NCBI RefSeq assembly: GCF_018603905.1
Contig: NZ_JAHFZZ010000008.1
Span: forward strand, 248,001-312,000
Source of the DNA: Nonomuraea sp. NEAU-A123
GTDB lineage: Bacteria; Actinomycetota; Actinomycetes; Streptosporangiales; Streptosporangiaceae
Direction of reading: 5' to 3'
Length of the DNA: 64,000 bases
Shown: in pieces, positions 51,640-60,466 of the stretch
Layout of the letters: the number at the start of each line of letters is the position of its first letter
How positions within the stretch are numbered: position 1 is the first letter of the stretch
Notes under the pieces: model-generated
Told to the model about the DNA's origin: nothing
Seen by the model: the letters and a program-made list of their open reading frames with translations, nothing else
Databases searched by the model: none
Made by a program: the position numbers and the translations under genes

Positions 51640-52110
51640 ATGCCGACACCCCCTCCCCCTCTACGGATCAGCCAGGCAGGCGCCCGCCGGCTGGTGCTGT
51701 CCCGACAGCAACTGGCCGGCCCCCACCTGCCGGGGGACGCGGGGAGTCTGCGCACGTCCTGCGGTCGCTGCGCTACGTGGAGCTGGACCCCGTCAGCGTG
51801 GTGGCCCCGAGCCATGACCTCGTCCTCTGGAGCCGTCTCGGCCCGCGGGCAGGCGCCTATCTCCCCTGCCTGTGGTGGCAGGAGCGATGGCAGTTCGAGT
51901 ACTCGGCCCACACCGCGGCCATCGTGCTCACCGAGGACTACCCGATACACCGGGTGACGATGGACTCCTTCCCTCCGACGAACCGGTCGTACACCAGATC
52001 CTGGATGGGCGCCAACGACCGGCTTCGCAAGCACGTGCTGGATCGCCTCGGCGAAGGCGCTCCCCTGCCCCACCTAGTGAGCTGGTCGCGAGTATCAGGG
52101 ACACCACATG
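51640..52110 (+). pseudogene. Frameshifted, truncated winged-helix (YcaQ-type) gene
   Basis: ISQAGARRLVLSRQQLAGP is read in one frame. From about 51745 the protein continues in another frame with LRSLRYVELDPVSVVAPS, LVLWSRLGPRAG and WMGANDRLRKHVLDRLGEG. This is the opening of the YcaQ/AlkZ-type winged-helix glycosylase family. The gene ends abruptly after about 150 codons at the IS630-type remnant. A frameshift plus insertion truncation makes it a pseudogene. Confidence 0.75.
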
Positions 52111-52214
52111 AGATGGTTGCTGTTTCAGGTTGGCTGTGCGGTGGTGACGGTGCCTGGCTGCTGAGGTCGGCTGGAGAGATGGCAGACAGCAGGCTCGAGC
52201 CGGCGGCGTTATCC

Positions 52215-53663
52215 GGCTCTTCGAACTTGATCGGGGTCTGAGGTCCAGCCTGGCCCGGGGGGCTTGAGAGAGCTCGTGGCTCTCGGTGATCCTTCTTGTT
52301 GTCGACGCAAGAAGATCACAGCAGAGAAGCCACGAGCATGGTCAACGATACGACGCTGCTGCTCGGCCTGGACGGGGTGGCCGTCACGAAGGTCGTCGCC
52401 GCAGGTGACGGAGCACAGGATGGACCCGTCGTGCACCTGTCCACCGCAGATGAGCGAGCCAGATGCTGCCCGCAGTGTGGGGTTGCCGCGGTCCGGATGA
52501 AGGAATGGGTGACCACCCGCCCGCGTGACCTGCCGATGGGCGGGCGGCACTGCCGGCTGCGCTGGCGTAAACGCCGCTGGTGGTGTGACCAGCAGAGGTG
52601 CCCGCGCCGGACGTTCACCGAGCAGGTGCCGCAGATCCCCGCACGCTCCCGGCTGACCCGGCGATTACGCCAGGCCACGGGTGCCGCCGTCGGTGACGGT
52701 GGGCGAACGGTGATCCAGTCAGCGCGTGATCACCAGGTGTCGTGGCCGATCGTTTGCGCGGCCTTCACCGAGCATGCCCGTCAGGTGCTGCCCGTCCAGC
52801 CTGAGCCCGTCTCGGTGCTGGGCATCGATGAGATCCGCCGGGGGCGCCCCCACTGGGTCCTGGACGAGGCCACCGGCACCTGGAGCACGGCGGTGGATCG
52901 CTGGCACACCGGCTTCGTGGACCTGTCTGGCGATCAGGGGCTGCTCGGCCAGGTCGAGGGCCGCACCATCGCCGCCGTCACCGGCTGGCTCAACCAGCGC
53001 AGCCAGGCCTGGCGAGGGCAGGTGGCCTTCGTCGCGATCGACATGTGCACCATCTTCAAATCCGCCGTGCGCACCGCGCTACCGCGGGCCCGCCTGGTCA
53101 TCGACCACTTCCACGTGGTGCAACTGGCCAACCAGGCCCTCACCGAGGTCCGCCGCCGCGTCACCGTCCAGATTCGCGGCCGGCGCGGACGCAAGGGCAA
53201 CCGCGAGTGGGAACTACGCAACCGGCTCACCCGCTCCGCCGCCCGGATGCACGCCTGCCAGCTGGATCCGATGGTCGATGACCTGCACGCGCTCGGCCGC
53301 ATCGGCACGCCGATCCTGGCCGCGTGGAACGCCAAGGAAGACCTGCTGGACCTGGCCCGCACCCACCCCGATCGGACCGTCATCGCCGACCGGCTGTTCC
53401 GTTTCTACGACCGCTGCGCAGCCTCTGGCCTGCCCGAACTCGAACGACTGGCCACCACGATCGACACCTGGTGGCCGGAAATTCTCACCTTCATCCAGAC
53501 CGGCATCACTAACGCCGGCTCCGAAGGCACCAACCGCGTCATCAAGACCGTCGCCCGCGACGCCTACGGCTTCCGCAACCCGGAAAACCAACGGTTACGC
53601 ACCCGCTGCGCCACCACCAGGAAAGGCCGCGGATGCCTCAACCCCGCCTAAGTTCGAAGAGCC
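52215..53663 (+). mobile_element. Complete ISL3-family insertion sequence
   Basis: A 1449-base element with one transposase gene. Terminal inverted repeats of 22 bases (52215-52236 GGCTCTTCGAACTTGATCGGGG-like end; 53642-53663) match at 19 of 22 positions. Directly flanking both ends is the 8-bp target duplication CGTTATCC (52207-52214 and 53664-53671), the size expected for ISL3 elements. It is intact and probably recent. Confidence 0.95.
52338..53651 (+). CDS. ISL3-family transposase
   Basis: This 437-residue full-length transposase has an N-terminal zinc ribbon (CCPQCG, RWWCDQQRCPRRTF), then DDE-type segments VLGIDEIRRGRPHWVL, VAFVAIDMCTIFKSAV, LVIDHFHVVQLANQALTEV and GTNRVIKTVARDAYGFRN. 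The start is ATG 52338; the stop lies in the right inverted repeat. No frameshift was seen, so it is likely active. Confidence 0.93.
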   Translation: MVNDTTLLLGLDGVAVTKVVAAGDGAQDGPVVHLSTADERARCCPQCGVAAVRMKEWVTTRPRDLPMGGRHCRLRWRKRRWWCDQQRCPRRTFTEQVPQIPARSRLTRRLRQATGAAVGDGGRTVIQSARDHQVSWPIVCAAFTEHARQVLPVQPEPVSVLGIDEIRRGRPHWVLDEATGTWSTAVDRWHTGFVDLSGDQGLLGQVEGRTIAAVTGWLNQRSQAWRGQVAFVAIDMCTIFKSAVRTALPRARLVIDHFHVVQLANQALTEVRRRVTVQIRGRRGRKGNREWELRNRLTRSAARMHACQLDPMVDDLHALGRIGTPILAAWNAKEDLLDLARTHPDRTVIADRLFRFYDRCAASGLPELERLATTIDTWWPEILTFIQTGITNAGSEGTNRVIKTVARDAYGFRNPENQRLRTRCATTRKGRGCLNPA

Positions 53664-54015
53664 CGTTATCCGAGGAAGAGCGGCGGACGCTGGTGGGCTG
53701 GGTCAGGCGTCGCTCGACTGCTCAAGGGCTGGCGATGCGGGCTCGGATCGTGCTGGCCTGTGCCGAGGGCGGCGGCAACGTGGCGGTGGCGGCCCGGCAT
53801 GCCCCGCACCACCCCCGATGCCCAAGTGGAGGAGGTGGTGATACACACCCTGGAAGAGATGCCGGCCGGATCCAACCGGCGCACCAAACGACTTGTCATG
53901 TAGCCCTCTGACCGGAGTTGAGACGACGCCGGGTCGAACCAAACTTCCAGACAGCACGATCAACATCTCCACCGCTTATCTTGCAGACTATGGTCGATGC
54001 CATTCGCTGCAACTG

Positions 54016-54552
54016 CTATACGATTGACGCTGTACGCACCTTACGAGTTATCACCTTTCGCCAACTATAAAGCAGAGTCCCATGAAATAGTCCGAGAAAC
54101 AGAACTGCTATCGTTGCCTGAAGTTCGGTTAACACGATCCCGAGAGCCTCTCCATAGATGGCGACGACCAGCAAAAAGGCCCCCACGGCCACTGCGGGAA
54201 TCTCGGCCACACTAAATATGAACAGTATTCTTCTGATCTCGGAGTTCATTCTGCGAAGGGCAAGCAGATTCCACGCTATGTAGAGAACAATAGTCATAGT
54301 CCAATGGAAAACCGTTCTACTACTTAGGGGAAGTGGACTTGTGGGAGGCAGTCGAAGGCCATGTATTACGCCAACATAGTTAGCCACTGTAATCAGATCG
54401 ATGAGGACCAGGTCGTCCTCGAATGTCAAGAGGGCGGCGCGGGACGCTTTCCAATCCTGCCTCCAAGCTCCAATCATCAGCGCCAACAGTGCCGCCGAAA
54501 CCCAATCATGAATATCATGCAAACCAAAAACTGCGAACGCCCAAGGCACCAC
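54016..54552 (-). CDS. Membrane protein in AT-richer segment
   Basis: A frame of 178 codons with four or five hydrophobic spans: DWVSAALLALMIGAWRQDW, VFHWTMTIVLYIAWNLLALR, FSVAEIPAVAVGAFLLVVAI and LQATIAVLFLGLFHGTLLYS. Base composition and codon use (TTT, ATA, AGA) differ from neighbours. GTG at 54552 is the first start codon, but the open frame continues about 30 codons further up, so the start may be lost. It follows the next minus-strand gene with a 70-base gap. No family is recognised. Confidence 0.5.
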   Translation of the reverse strand: MVPWAFAVFGLHDIHDWVSAALLALMIGAWRQDWKASRAALLTFEDDLVLIDLITVANYVGVIHGLRLPPTSPLPLSSRTVFHWTMTIVLYIAWNLLALRRMNSEIRRILFIFSVAEIPAVAVGAFLLVVAIYGEALGIVLTELQATIAVLFLGLFHGTLLYSWRKVITRKVRTASIV

Positions 54553-54622
54553 ATAGGCTAGGTCGCACAGCAGAACTCGGTTACTCTGCAGCGACGAGTG
54601 TGGATCGATAGCTAAACTCCCA

Positions 54623-55234
54623 TCATCTGCGCAAGAGAAGGGCCGCCACCAGCAAGGAGCAATTTACTGCGTGGCCGGCGACCTCGTACGTAGGGGACCA
54701 TTTCGCCACCCCCACCACTTCGACAGGCTTCTCATGGGCATACGAAACGATTCTCGCGGAATCCAGCAGGAAGTACAGCGGAATACGGAACCCGTCATCC
54801 TCGAGGATCCCAGTAAAACAGTTGAACCCGTAGATTTTGTGGGTGTGCTGGACCTCCACAGCATCAGGCGAGAAGGGGTCGCGCGCCTTTGTTCCCAACT
54901 CGGGCAGCCGGAGAACGCCATTGACGCTCACCACATCCGGCGGCGCCACCCGTCTCTCGCTCACCTCCTTGGCGAAGCCCCGGACACGAAGGTCCTTATC
55001 GCGGATCTTCGGATAAGCAAAGGAGAAGATATCTTCAGGAAAGAGGTCGGCCAGTCGCGTCTCGGCACTGTTTTCACTTCCGAGCCCAAATCTAGTCGTG
55101 ACGAGCCAATTGATCCCGCCAGCCAAGTTTTCACTGTTCTTGGTCGCCAGCGAGGATCCCACAAGCTTGACCGCAACGGGTAGGATGAGCTCCCTCTCCA
55201 CATACACCAAAGTGTTAGGCACGTCAGTAGACAT
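54623..55234 (-). CDS. Unrecognised protein in AT-richer segment
   Basis: A 203-residue soluble protein from ATG 55234. Segments: TLVYVERELILPVAVKLVGS, ETRLADLFPEDIFSFAYPKI, VHNTHKIYGFN-like VQHTHKIYGFNCFTGILED and FRIPLYFLLDSARIVSYAHE. It ends in a hydrophobic segment, CSLLVAALLLRR. The open frame extends upstream to 55573, but that part is low in coding signal. No named domain is recognised. Gene order (soluble protein then multi-span membrane protein) suggests a two-component module of unknown role. Confidence 0.45.
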   Translation of the reverse strand: MSTDVPNTLVYVERELILPVAVKLVGSSLATKNSENLAGGINWLVTTRFGLGSENSAETRLADLFPEDIFSFAYPKIRDKDLRVRGFAKEVSERRVAPPDVVSVNGVLRLPELGTKARDPFSPDAVEVQHTHKIYGFNCFTGILEDDGFRIPLYFLLDSARIVSYAHEKPVEVVGVAKWSPTYEVAGHAVNCSLLVAALLLRR

Positions 55235-55731
55235 GGGGATGCCAACCGCCCTTTCATGGTGTACTCGCGTGAAAAGTGATGGCGCTTTTACGCCCTGCGC
55301 ACGAGTATCCCCCCAAGACGTGTCAATCTGCCACCTAATCTCCAATTGAAAGATCTCAAGAAGATTAAGTCGGACATTGGTCAACTTTTGTCGCAAGTCG
55401 CAATAATTCCTCCCGGATCCACGGGATATCGGAGGGCCTATACTCCGGACGCCAACCATGATCTTGCTGCGTGGGTGCGGGGAAGCAGGGTTCGGCCATC
55501 GCGTAATCATCAGTTGAATGTGAGGACAACGAAGATCGACAGTTGTCGCGAGCCGCGGTCGTCGCGAACCCAACGAGTGCCTTAGACGATGTTCGTGACG
55601 TTGCGCAGCCGTAGCGCGCGCACGGCCACTGATTTCGGAAGACAGCTACCTGTCAGCGAATTGCAAGACCCGTCAGCGACCTTCGTGTCGAGCGCCTCCA
55701 CCAGACGGCGCCGAAATCGGGGGGTAGTGCC
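55235..55731. other. Intergenic region upstream of lanthipeptide synthetase
   Basis: This probably contains the promoter for the lanthipeptide cluster. A short plus-strand frame from ATG 55588 (MFVTLRSRS..., with LPVSELQDPS) overlaps the LanL start. It has no Cys, so it is not a convincing second precursor. No other gene was seen. Confidence 0.4.
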
Positions 55732-58491
55732 GTGGGGGCTGATGCGACCATTCTGCGCGACCTCGTGACCGCCGAGCTGGCGCGGTCCGGCGAGGCGGGC
55801 TGGTCGGTCGAGGCGTCCGATTTCTGGTGCAGGGTCACTCCTGATGGCTATCCGATGCCTGAGCAGGGATGGAAGCTGCATGTCTCCGCGACGATGCTGT
55901 CGGCGCCCTTCGTCCTCGCCCAGGTCGCCCGCGTGCTCATCGAGGCGGGGTGCGCCTTCAAGTTCCCCGCCGAGCTGGGCGCCTACTGGGAGTTGCTCTC
56001 GCCGCACTGCGCGAGGGCGCAGGCGGGCAAGTTCGTCACGGCCTACCCGGCCGACGATGCCGAGTCGATACGGCTGGCGGCCCTCCTTGACGAGGCGACC
56101 AGGGGGCTGCCGGGGCCGGTGATCCTCTCCGACCGGCCCTACCGCGCGGGCGGCATCGTCCACTACCGCTACGGGGCCTTCTCCGGGCACCGGACTCTGG
56201 GCAACGACGGGTTCTACGAGGTACGGCTGCGCGCTCCGGGCGGAGAGCTGGTCCGCGACCAGCGGACGGCCGCCTTCACCCCGCCGAGCTTCGCCGCCTC
56301 GCCCTTTCAGCGGCTCGGCTTTCAACGGCTCGGCGGGCCGTCGAAGGCGTCGGCGGTCATGCTCAACGACCGGTTCGTGGTGCGGGAGGCGATCAGACAC
56401 GCGAACAGGGGCGGCGTGTACCTCGCCGAAGACACGAAGACCGGACGCGAGGTCATCATCAAGGAGGGTCGCCCGCACGCCTCCTCCGACCTCAGCGGCC
56501 GAGACGCCAGAGTCCGGCTGGCGGCGGAACGCGCCGCTCTCGACGACCTCGCCGCCACCGATGGCGTGCCCGCCGTCGTCGACTACTTCGAGCAGGGCGG
56601 CCACGCGTTCCTCGCGGAGGAGCTGGTGCCGGGCCGCACCGCGCATCGCTGGTCGGAGGCGCACGCGACGCCTCTCGGCCCGGACGGCTTCGGATGCGCG
56701 GTCGAGGAGGTCGTACCGGTCGTCTCGCGCCTGGTCGGCCTGCTGCGGGAGGTGCATCGCCACGGCTACGTCTTCCGCGATCTGTCGCCCGGCAACGTCA
56801 TGATCCTGCCGGACGGCCAGGTCCGGCTCGTCGACCTCGAGTACGCGGCCAAGCAGGGCACCACCGTCATGATCGGCGGCACCCCCGGCTATCTGGCGCC
56901 GGAACTCGCCCCGCACACCGGCGCCTTCCACCAGGCTCCCCCGGCGACGGCGGATCTCTACAGCCTCGGAGCGCTGACCTACTTCCTCGCGGTCGGCGCC
57001 GATCTCGGCCTGGCGGAAGACCTCTCGGAAGACGAGGCGGCGGGCCTGGCGTGGGGCACGCGCACCGCCGACCACCTGGCCAGGGTCGCCGAGAGCAACC
57101 CCACCCTGGCGGCGCTGCGGCCGATGGTGGCGGGCCTGCTCGCCGAGCCGGATGACCGCTGGACACTCGACGCCTGCACACGGTTCCTGGCCGACCTCGG
57201 ACAGCCCGACGTGCGACCAGCTCCGCACCCTCGGGTGACCGCGGACGACCTCATCTCCGACGGGCTCGCCTGGCTGGCCGAGACCATGGACGACCGCCCC
57301 GACTGCCCGTCACCCTGGCCCAACATCACCTACGGGCTCGAAGCCGATCCCTGCTCGGTGAGCGCCGGCGCTGCGGGCATCCTCGCGGTCCTCCCACCCG
57401 AACAGACCGGCGCGGTCTCGCGCTGGCTCCGCCGACGCCTCGCCGAAGAGGATGTCTGGCCTCCCGGCCTGTACGCCGGGCGATCCGGTGCCCTCTGGGC
57501 GTTGTACGAGGCGGCGGCCGACGAGGAGTCGAGGGACTTCGCGGTACGGGCCGCGTACCGGCTGCCGACCGACCATCCCAGCCCCGACGTCACCCACGGC
57601 CTGGCCGGATGCGCGATGGCCACCCTGCGCCTCGCCATCCGCGCGGACGACCCCGCGCTGCGCGAGCGGGCCACGGAGATGCTCCAGAACCTGCACGACG
57701 CGCGGTCCTCATACGAAGGGCGCCCGCAATGGCCGACACAGGCGACCCTCGACTCCAGCCTCGCCGGCACCAACCACTTCGGCTTCGCCCACGGCCTGGC
57801 CGGAGTCGGCACCGCGTTGCTCTATGGAGGCGTCGCCCTCGGCAGGGCGGACTGGATGGAGACCGTACGCGAGGTGGCCCACGCCCTCTACGAGCACGCC
57901 GACGTCGACGGGGACACGGCCTGGTGGCCGTTCAGGCGCGATGAGCGCGAGTCCGTACGGCCCCGCCGTCCCCACTGGTGCAGCGGTTCGTCGGGCGTCG
58001 GCTCCTTCCTGATCCGCTATTGGAACGCGACGAACGATCCGGCCGCCCTGGAACTCGCCGAACACGCGGCGATCGCCGTACACCGGACTCGGTGGCAGTC
58101 GGGCTCGGCGCTCTGCCACGGCCTGCCCGGTGAGGGCGACTTCCTTCTCGACATGGCCCGGTTCACCGCGGACGAGCGGTACCACCGATGGGCGGAGGAT
58201 CTGGCAGCGTGCCTGAGCGCGCGGGCCGTCAGGCACGCGGGCCGGCTGCACGTACCCGATCGCCTGGGCCGGACCGTGCCGACCTACCTCGGCGGGACCG
58301 CGGGCGTCCTCGCCTTCCTGCTGCGCCTGCGTCACGGACATCCGCGCCTGTGGATGCTCGACGACGTCATCGGCGCTCCCCATGATCTCGCCGTGCCCCG
58401 AGCACGGCGACGCCAGGAGGAACGGAAATCAGAGAGGGGGGAGAAACATGTCTTTCGACGTTCAGGACCTGCAGAACCTGCAGGAGCGTGA
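55732..58491 (+). CDS. lanL: Class IV lanthipeptide synthetase (LanL)
   Basis: This 919-residue trifunctional enzyme has an N-terminal phospho-Ser/Thr lyase region with GPVILSDRPYRAGGIVHYRY. A Ser/Thr kinase domain (about 205-490) has EVIIKEGRP (Lys244) and FRDLSPGNVM. A LanC-like cyclase (about 530-890) has Zn ligands in HWCSGSSG (Cys750) and LCHGLPGEGDF (Cys795, His796). The intact Cys-Cys-His set indicates class IV (LanL) rather than class III. It would dehydrate Ser/Thr and form lanthionine rings in the precursor. The GTG start is the best choice. The 3' end overlaps the precursor gene by 44 bases. Confidence 0.92.
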   Translation: MGADATILRDLVTAELARSGEAGWSVEASDFWCRVTPDGYPMPEQGWKLHVSATMLSAPFVLAQVARVLIEAGCAFKFPAELGAYWELLSPHCARAQAGKFVTAYPADDAESIRLAALLDEATRGLPGPVILSDRPYRAGGIVHYRYGAFSGHRTLGNDGFYEVRLRAPGGELVRDQRTAAFTPPSFAASPFQRLGFQRLGGPSKASAVMLNDRFVVREAIRHANRGGVYLAEDTKTGREVIIKEGRPHASSDLSGRDARVRLAAERAALDDLAATDGVPAVVDYFEQGGHAFLAEELVPGRTAHRWSEAHATPLGPDGFGCAVEEVVPVVSRLVGLLREVHRHGYVFRDLSPGNVMILPDGQVRLVDLEYAAKQGTTVMIGGTPGYLAPELAPHTGAFHQAPPATADLYSLGALTYFLAVGADLGLAEDLSEDEAAGLAWGTRTADHLARVAESNPTLAALRPMVAGLLAEPDDRWTLDACTRFLADLGQPDVRPAPHPRVTADDLISDGLAWLAETMDDRPDCPSPWPNITYGLEADPCSVSAGAAGILAVLPPEQTGAVSRWLRRRLAEEDVWPPGLYAGRSGALWALYEAAADEESRDFAVRAAYRLPTDHPSPDVTHGLAGCAMATLRLAIRADDPALRERATEMLQNLHDARSSYEGRPQWPTQATLDSSLAGTNHFGFAHGLAGVGTALLYGGVALGRADWMETVREVAHALYEHADVDGDTAWWPFRRDERESVRPRRPHWCSGSSGVGSFLIRYWNATNDPAALELAEHAAIAVHRTRWQSGSALCHGLPGEGDFLLDMARFTADERYHRWAEDLAACLSARAVRHAGRLHVPDRLGRTVPTYLGGTAGVLAFLLRLRHGHPRLWMLDDVIGAPHDLAVPRARRRQEERKSERGEKHVFRRSGPAEPAGA

Positions 58492-58561
58492 GCCGAGCAC
58501 CACGGAGTCGGCGCTGCTGAGCAACTGCCTCAAGCACCCGGGTTGCACCGACACCAACTGA
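58448..58561 (+). CDS. lanA: Class IV lanthipeptide precursor peptide
   Basis: A 37-residue peptide with a leader having the helical, Leu/Gln-rich VQDLQNLQEREP segment. Its core of about 20 residues is rich in Ser/Thr and has Cys27 and Cys33 (STTESALLSNCLKHPGC, TDTN). The layout fits lanthionine formation between Ser/Thr and the two Cys. A strong GGGGAG site precedes the ATG at 58448. It overlaps the LanL 3' end in another frame, and a hairpin follows. The product structure is unknown. Confidence 0.85.
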   Translation: MSFDVQDLQNLQEREPSTTESALLSNCLKHPGCTDTN

Positions 58562-58568
58562 TGACGGA

Positions 58569-58600
58569 ACGGCGTGCGGCAGGCATGGGCCGCACGCCGT
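58569..58600 (+). terminator. 12-bp-stem hairpin between precursor and transporter
   Basis: ACGGCGTGCGGC and GCCGCACGCCGT form a perfect 12-bp stem with an eight-base loop, then TTTC. It begins eight bases after the precursor stop and probably attenuates read-through into the exporter, so peptide mRNA exceeds exporter mRNA. Confidence 0.75.
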
Positions 58601-58636
58601 TTCAGAGCTCCGAGGGCCTCTGAGAGGGCGGCAGAC

Positions 58637-60466
58637 GTGACGACTCGCAGGATCATCCGGCTGTTCACGCCGTATCGCCGTGCCGTCCTGCTCGTCGTGC
58701 TGCTGGTCGCGATCTTCTCCGCGCTGAACGCCGCCATCCCGCTGCTGACCCAGGTCGTCTTCGACCGCGCCCTGTTCGGCAAGGACGGTCCACGGCCCGA
58801 CCTGCTGGCGCTGATCGCCGCTCTGGCGGCGGTCACGGCGGCCGGGGCGGCGGGCGTCGATCTGGCCCAGACGTGGGTCTCGGCCCGCATGGCCCAGCGG
58901 GTCATCCACTCGCTGCGTACGCGGCTGTTCGGTCACCTGCAGCGGATGCCGCTCGGCTTCTTCGCCGCCGCCAGGAGCGGCGAGATCCAGTCGCGGCTGG
59001 CCAACGACACGAACCAGATCGAGGACGCGATCAAGGACACGCTGCCCAGCCTGCTCGGAAGTCTCCTCGCGTTCCTGTTCGCGTTGGGGGCGATGTTCTC
59101 GCTGTCCTGGCCGCTCGCGAGCGTCACCCTGTGCCTGGCGCCGGCCATCCTGTGGGTCTCCGCCCGTTCGGGACGCGCGCTCAAGGTCCTGTCTGTCGCC
59201 GGCCAGCGGGCCCGCGCGGAGATCGCCTCCATCGCCGCCGAACGCCTCTCGCTGGGCGGCATCACGCTCGCCCGGGTGCACGGACGCGACAGCCACGAGG
59301 CCGCGGTGTTCGGGGCGGAGAGCGAACGGCTGGCCCGGCTGGGGGTCCGCGCCGGGCTGGCCGCTCAGTCGGTGCTGAGCGCGGGGCACATCTTCTTCGT
59401 ACTGACGCCTTACATCGTGTTCGTCGCGGCCGGGCTCATGGACGGGATCACGCCCGGCACGCTCATCGCGTTCGTGGTGCTGCAGTCGAGGCTCTATCAG
59501 CCGCTCTGGCAGATCCTGCACATCTCCACCGAGTTCCGTACCGCCCAGGCGGCCTTCGAGAGGGTCTTCGAGTACCTGGACCTGCCACCGGGACCGCCGC
59601 CCGCCGTACGCGGCGGAGGAGCGGGCGAAGTGCGCGTCGCGGGGGCCTCCTACGCCTACGCGGGGCCGGAGGGCGAGGCACGCTGGGCGCTCCGCGAGGT
59701 GACCCTCGACCTGCCCGCCGCCTCCGCGACACTGATCGTCGGCCCGAACGGATCGGGCAAGACGACCCTCGGTTACCTGCTCGCCGGGCTGTACGAGCCG
59801 GCGGAGGGGACGGTACGGATCGACGGCCGCGTCTGCCTGGCTCCGCAGGAAGCGTTGCTGTTCCAGGGCTCCATCGCCGAGAACCTCCGCTACGCCGCCC
59901 CCGAGGCCGGCCTGGACGACCTGGTCGCGGCCTGCACGACGACCAGGATGCACGACCGGATCATGGCTCTGCCCGACGGCTACGACTCCGTGGTCGGTGA
60001 GCGGGGTGCGCTGTTCTCCGGTGGTGAACGCCAGCGCATCGCCCTGGCCCGCGCGCTCCTGAGCGACGCGCCCGTCCTGGTCCTGGACGAGGCGACCTCC
60101 GCACTCGACCCGCTGACGGAACGCGAGGTCATCCACGCGGTTCTGCTGCGGCGCAGGGGGATGACGACGGTGATGATCACCCACCGGTTCGGCGGCCTGG
60201 ACGCGTTCGACACCGTCGTCGTCCTGGATGAAGGGCGCGTCGTGGAGCGGGGCGCCCACCCCGAACTACTGGGCAACCGGCACGGCCTGTACGCACGGAT
60301 GGTCCGCGCCCAGGCCGTCCAGCGGGGCGATCCAGCCGACGGCGAGGGTGCCGTAATAGATCTGCCGTCGTCCCTGCTCTCCACCGGCCCGGCCTGCAGA
60401 TGCTCGGGATCGGTGCGGCAGCTGAGCATGGATGGCCAGATGTCGCGAATCGACTACGAAGCGTGA
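58637..60466 (+). CDS. lanT: ABC exporter, ATP-binding and membrane fusion (LanT)
   Basis: This 609-residue half-transporter has an N-terminal six-span membrane domain (residues 1-310) and a C-terminal ATPase with VGPNGSGKTTL, ALFSGGERQRIALARALL and VLVLDEATSALDP. No N-terminal C39 peptidase is present, so leader removal must be by another protease. It is located right after the precursor and probably exports the lanthipeptide. GAGAGGG precedes the GTG. The last 45 residues beyond VRAQAVQRGD are atypical, perhaps read through a rearrangement junction. Confidence 0.9.
   Translation: MTTRRIIRLFTPYRRAVLLVVLLVAIFSALNAAIPLLTQVVFDRALFGKDGPRPDLLALIAALAAVTAAGAAGVDLAQTWVSARMAQRVIHSLRTRLFGHLQRMPLGFFAAARSGEIQSRLANDTNQIEDAIKDTLPSLLGSLLAFLFALGAMFSLSWPLASVTLCLAPAILWVSARSGRALKVLSVAGQRARAEIASIAAERLSLGGITLARVHGRDSHEAAVFGAESERLARLGVRAGLAAQSVLSAGHIFFVLTPYIVFVAAGLMDGITPGTLIAFVVLQSRLYQPLWQILHISTEFRTAQAAFERVFEYLDLPPGPPPAVRGGGAGEVRVAGASYAYAGPEGEARWALREVTLDLPAASATLIVGPNGSGKTTLGYLLAGLYEPAEGTVRIDGRVCLAPQEALLFQGSIAENLRYAAPEAGLDDLVAACTTTRMHDRIMALPDGYDSVVGERGALFSGGERQRIALARALLSDAPVLVLDEATSALDPLTEREVIHAVLLRRRGMTTVMITHRFGGLDAFDTVVVLDEGRVVERGAHPELLGNRHGLYARMVRAQAVQRGDPADGEGAVIDLPSSLLSTGPACRCSGSVRQLSMDGQMSRIDYEA

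Larger units (their letters stand above)
52181..53900 (+). pseudogene. IS630-type transposase gene, interrupted and deleted
   Basis: When 52215-53671 is removed, the frame reads ADSRLEPAALSEEERR then VGWVRRRSTAQGLAMRARI and VLACAEGGGNVAVAARH, the opening of IS630-family transposases. After about 60 codons an internal deletion joins to TTPDAQVEEVVIHTLEEMP from the middle of such proteins, and no catalytic DDE residues remain. It is disrupted by the ISL3-type element. Confidence 0.8.

Noticed and set aside
55588..55760. Short frame upstream of LanL as a second lanthipeptide precursor
   Set aside because: It has an LPVSELQ-like segment but no cysteine and no ribosome site, and it overlaps the LanL start.
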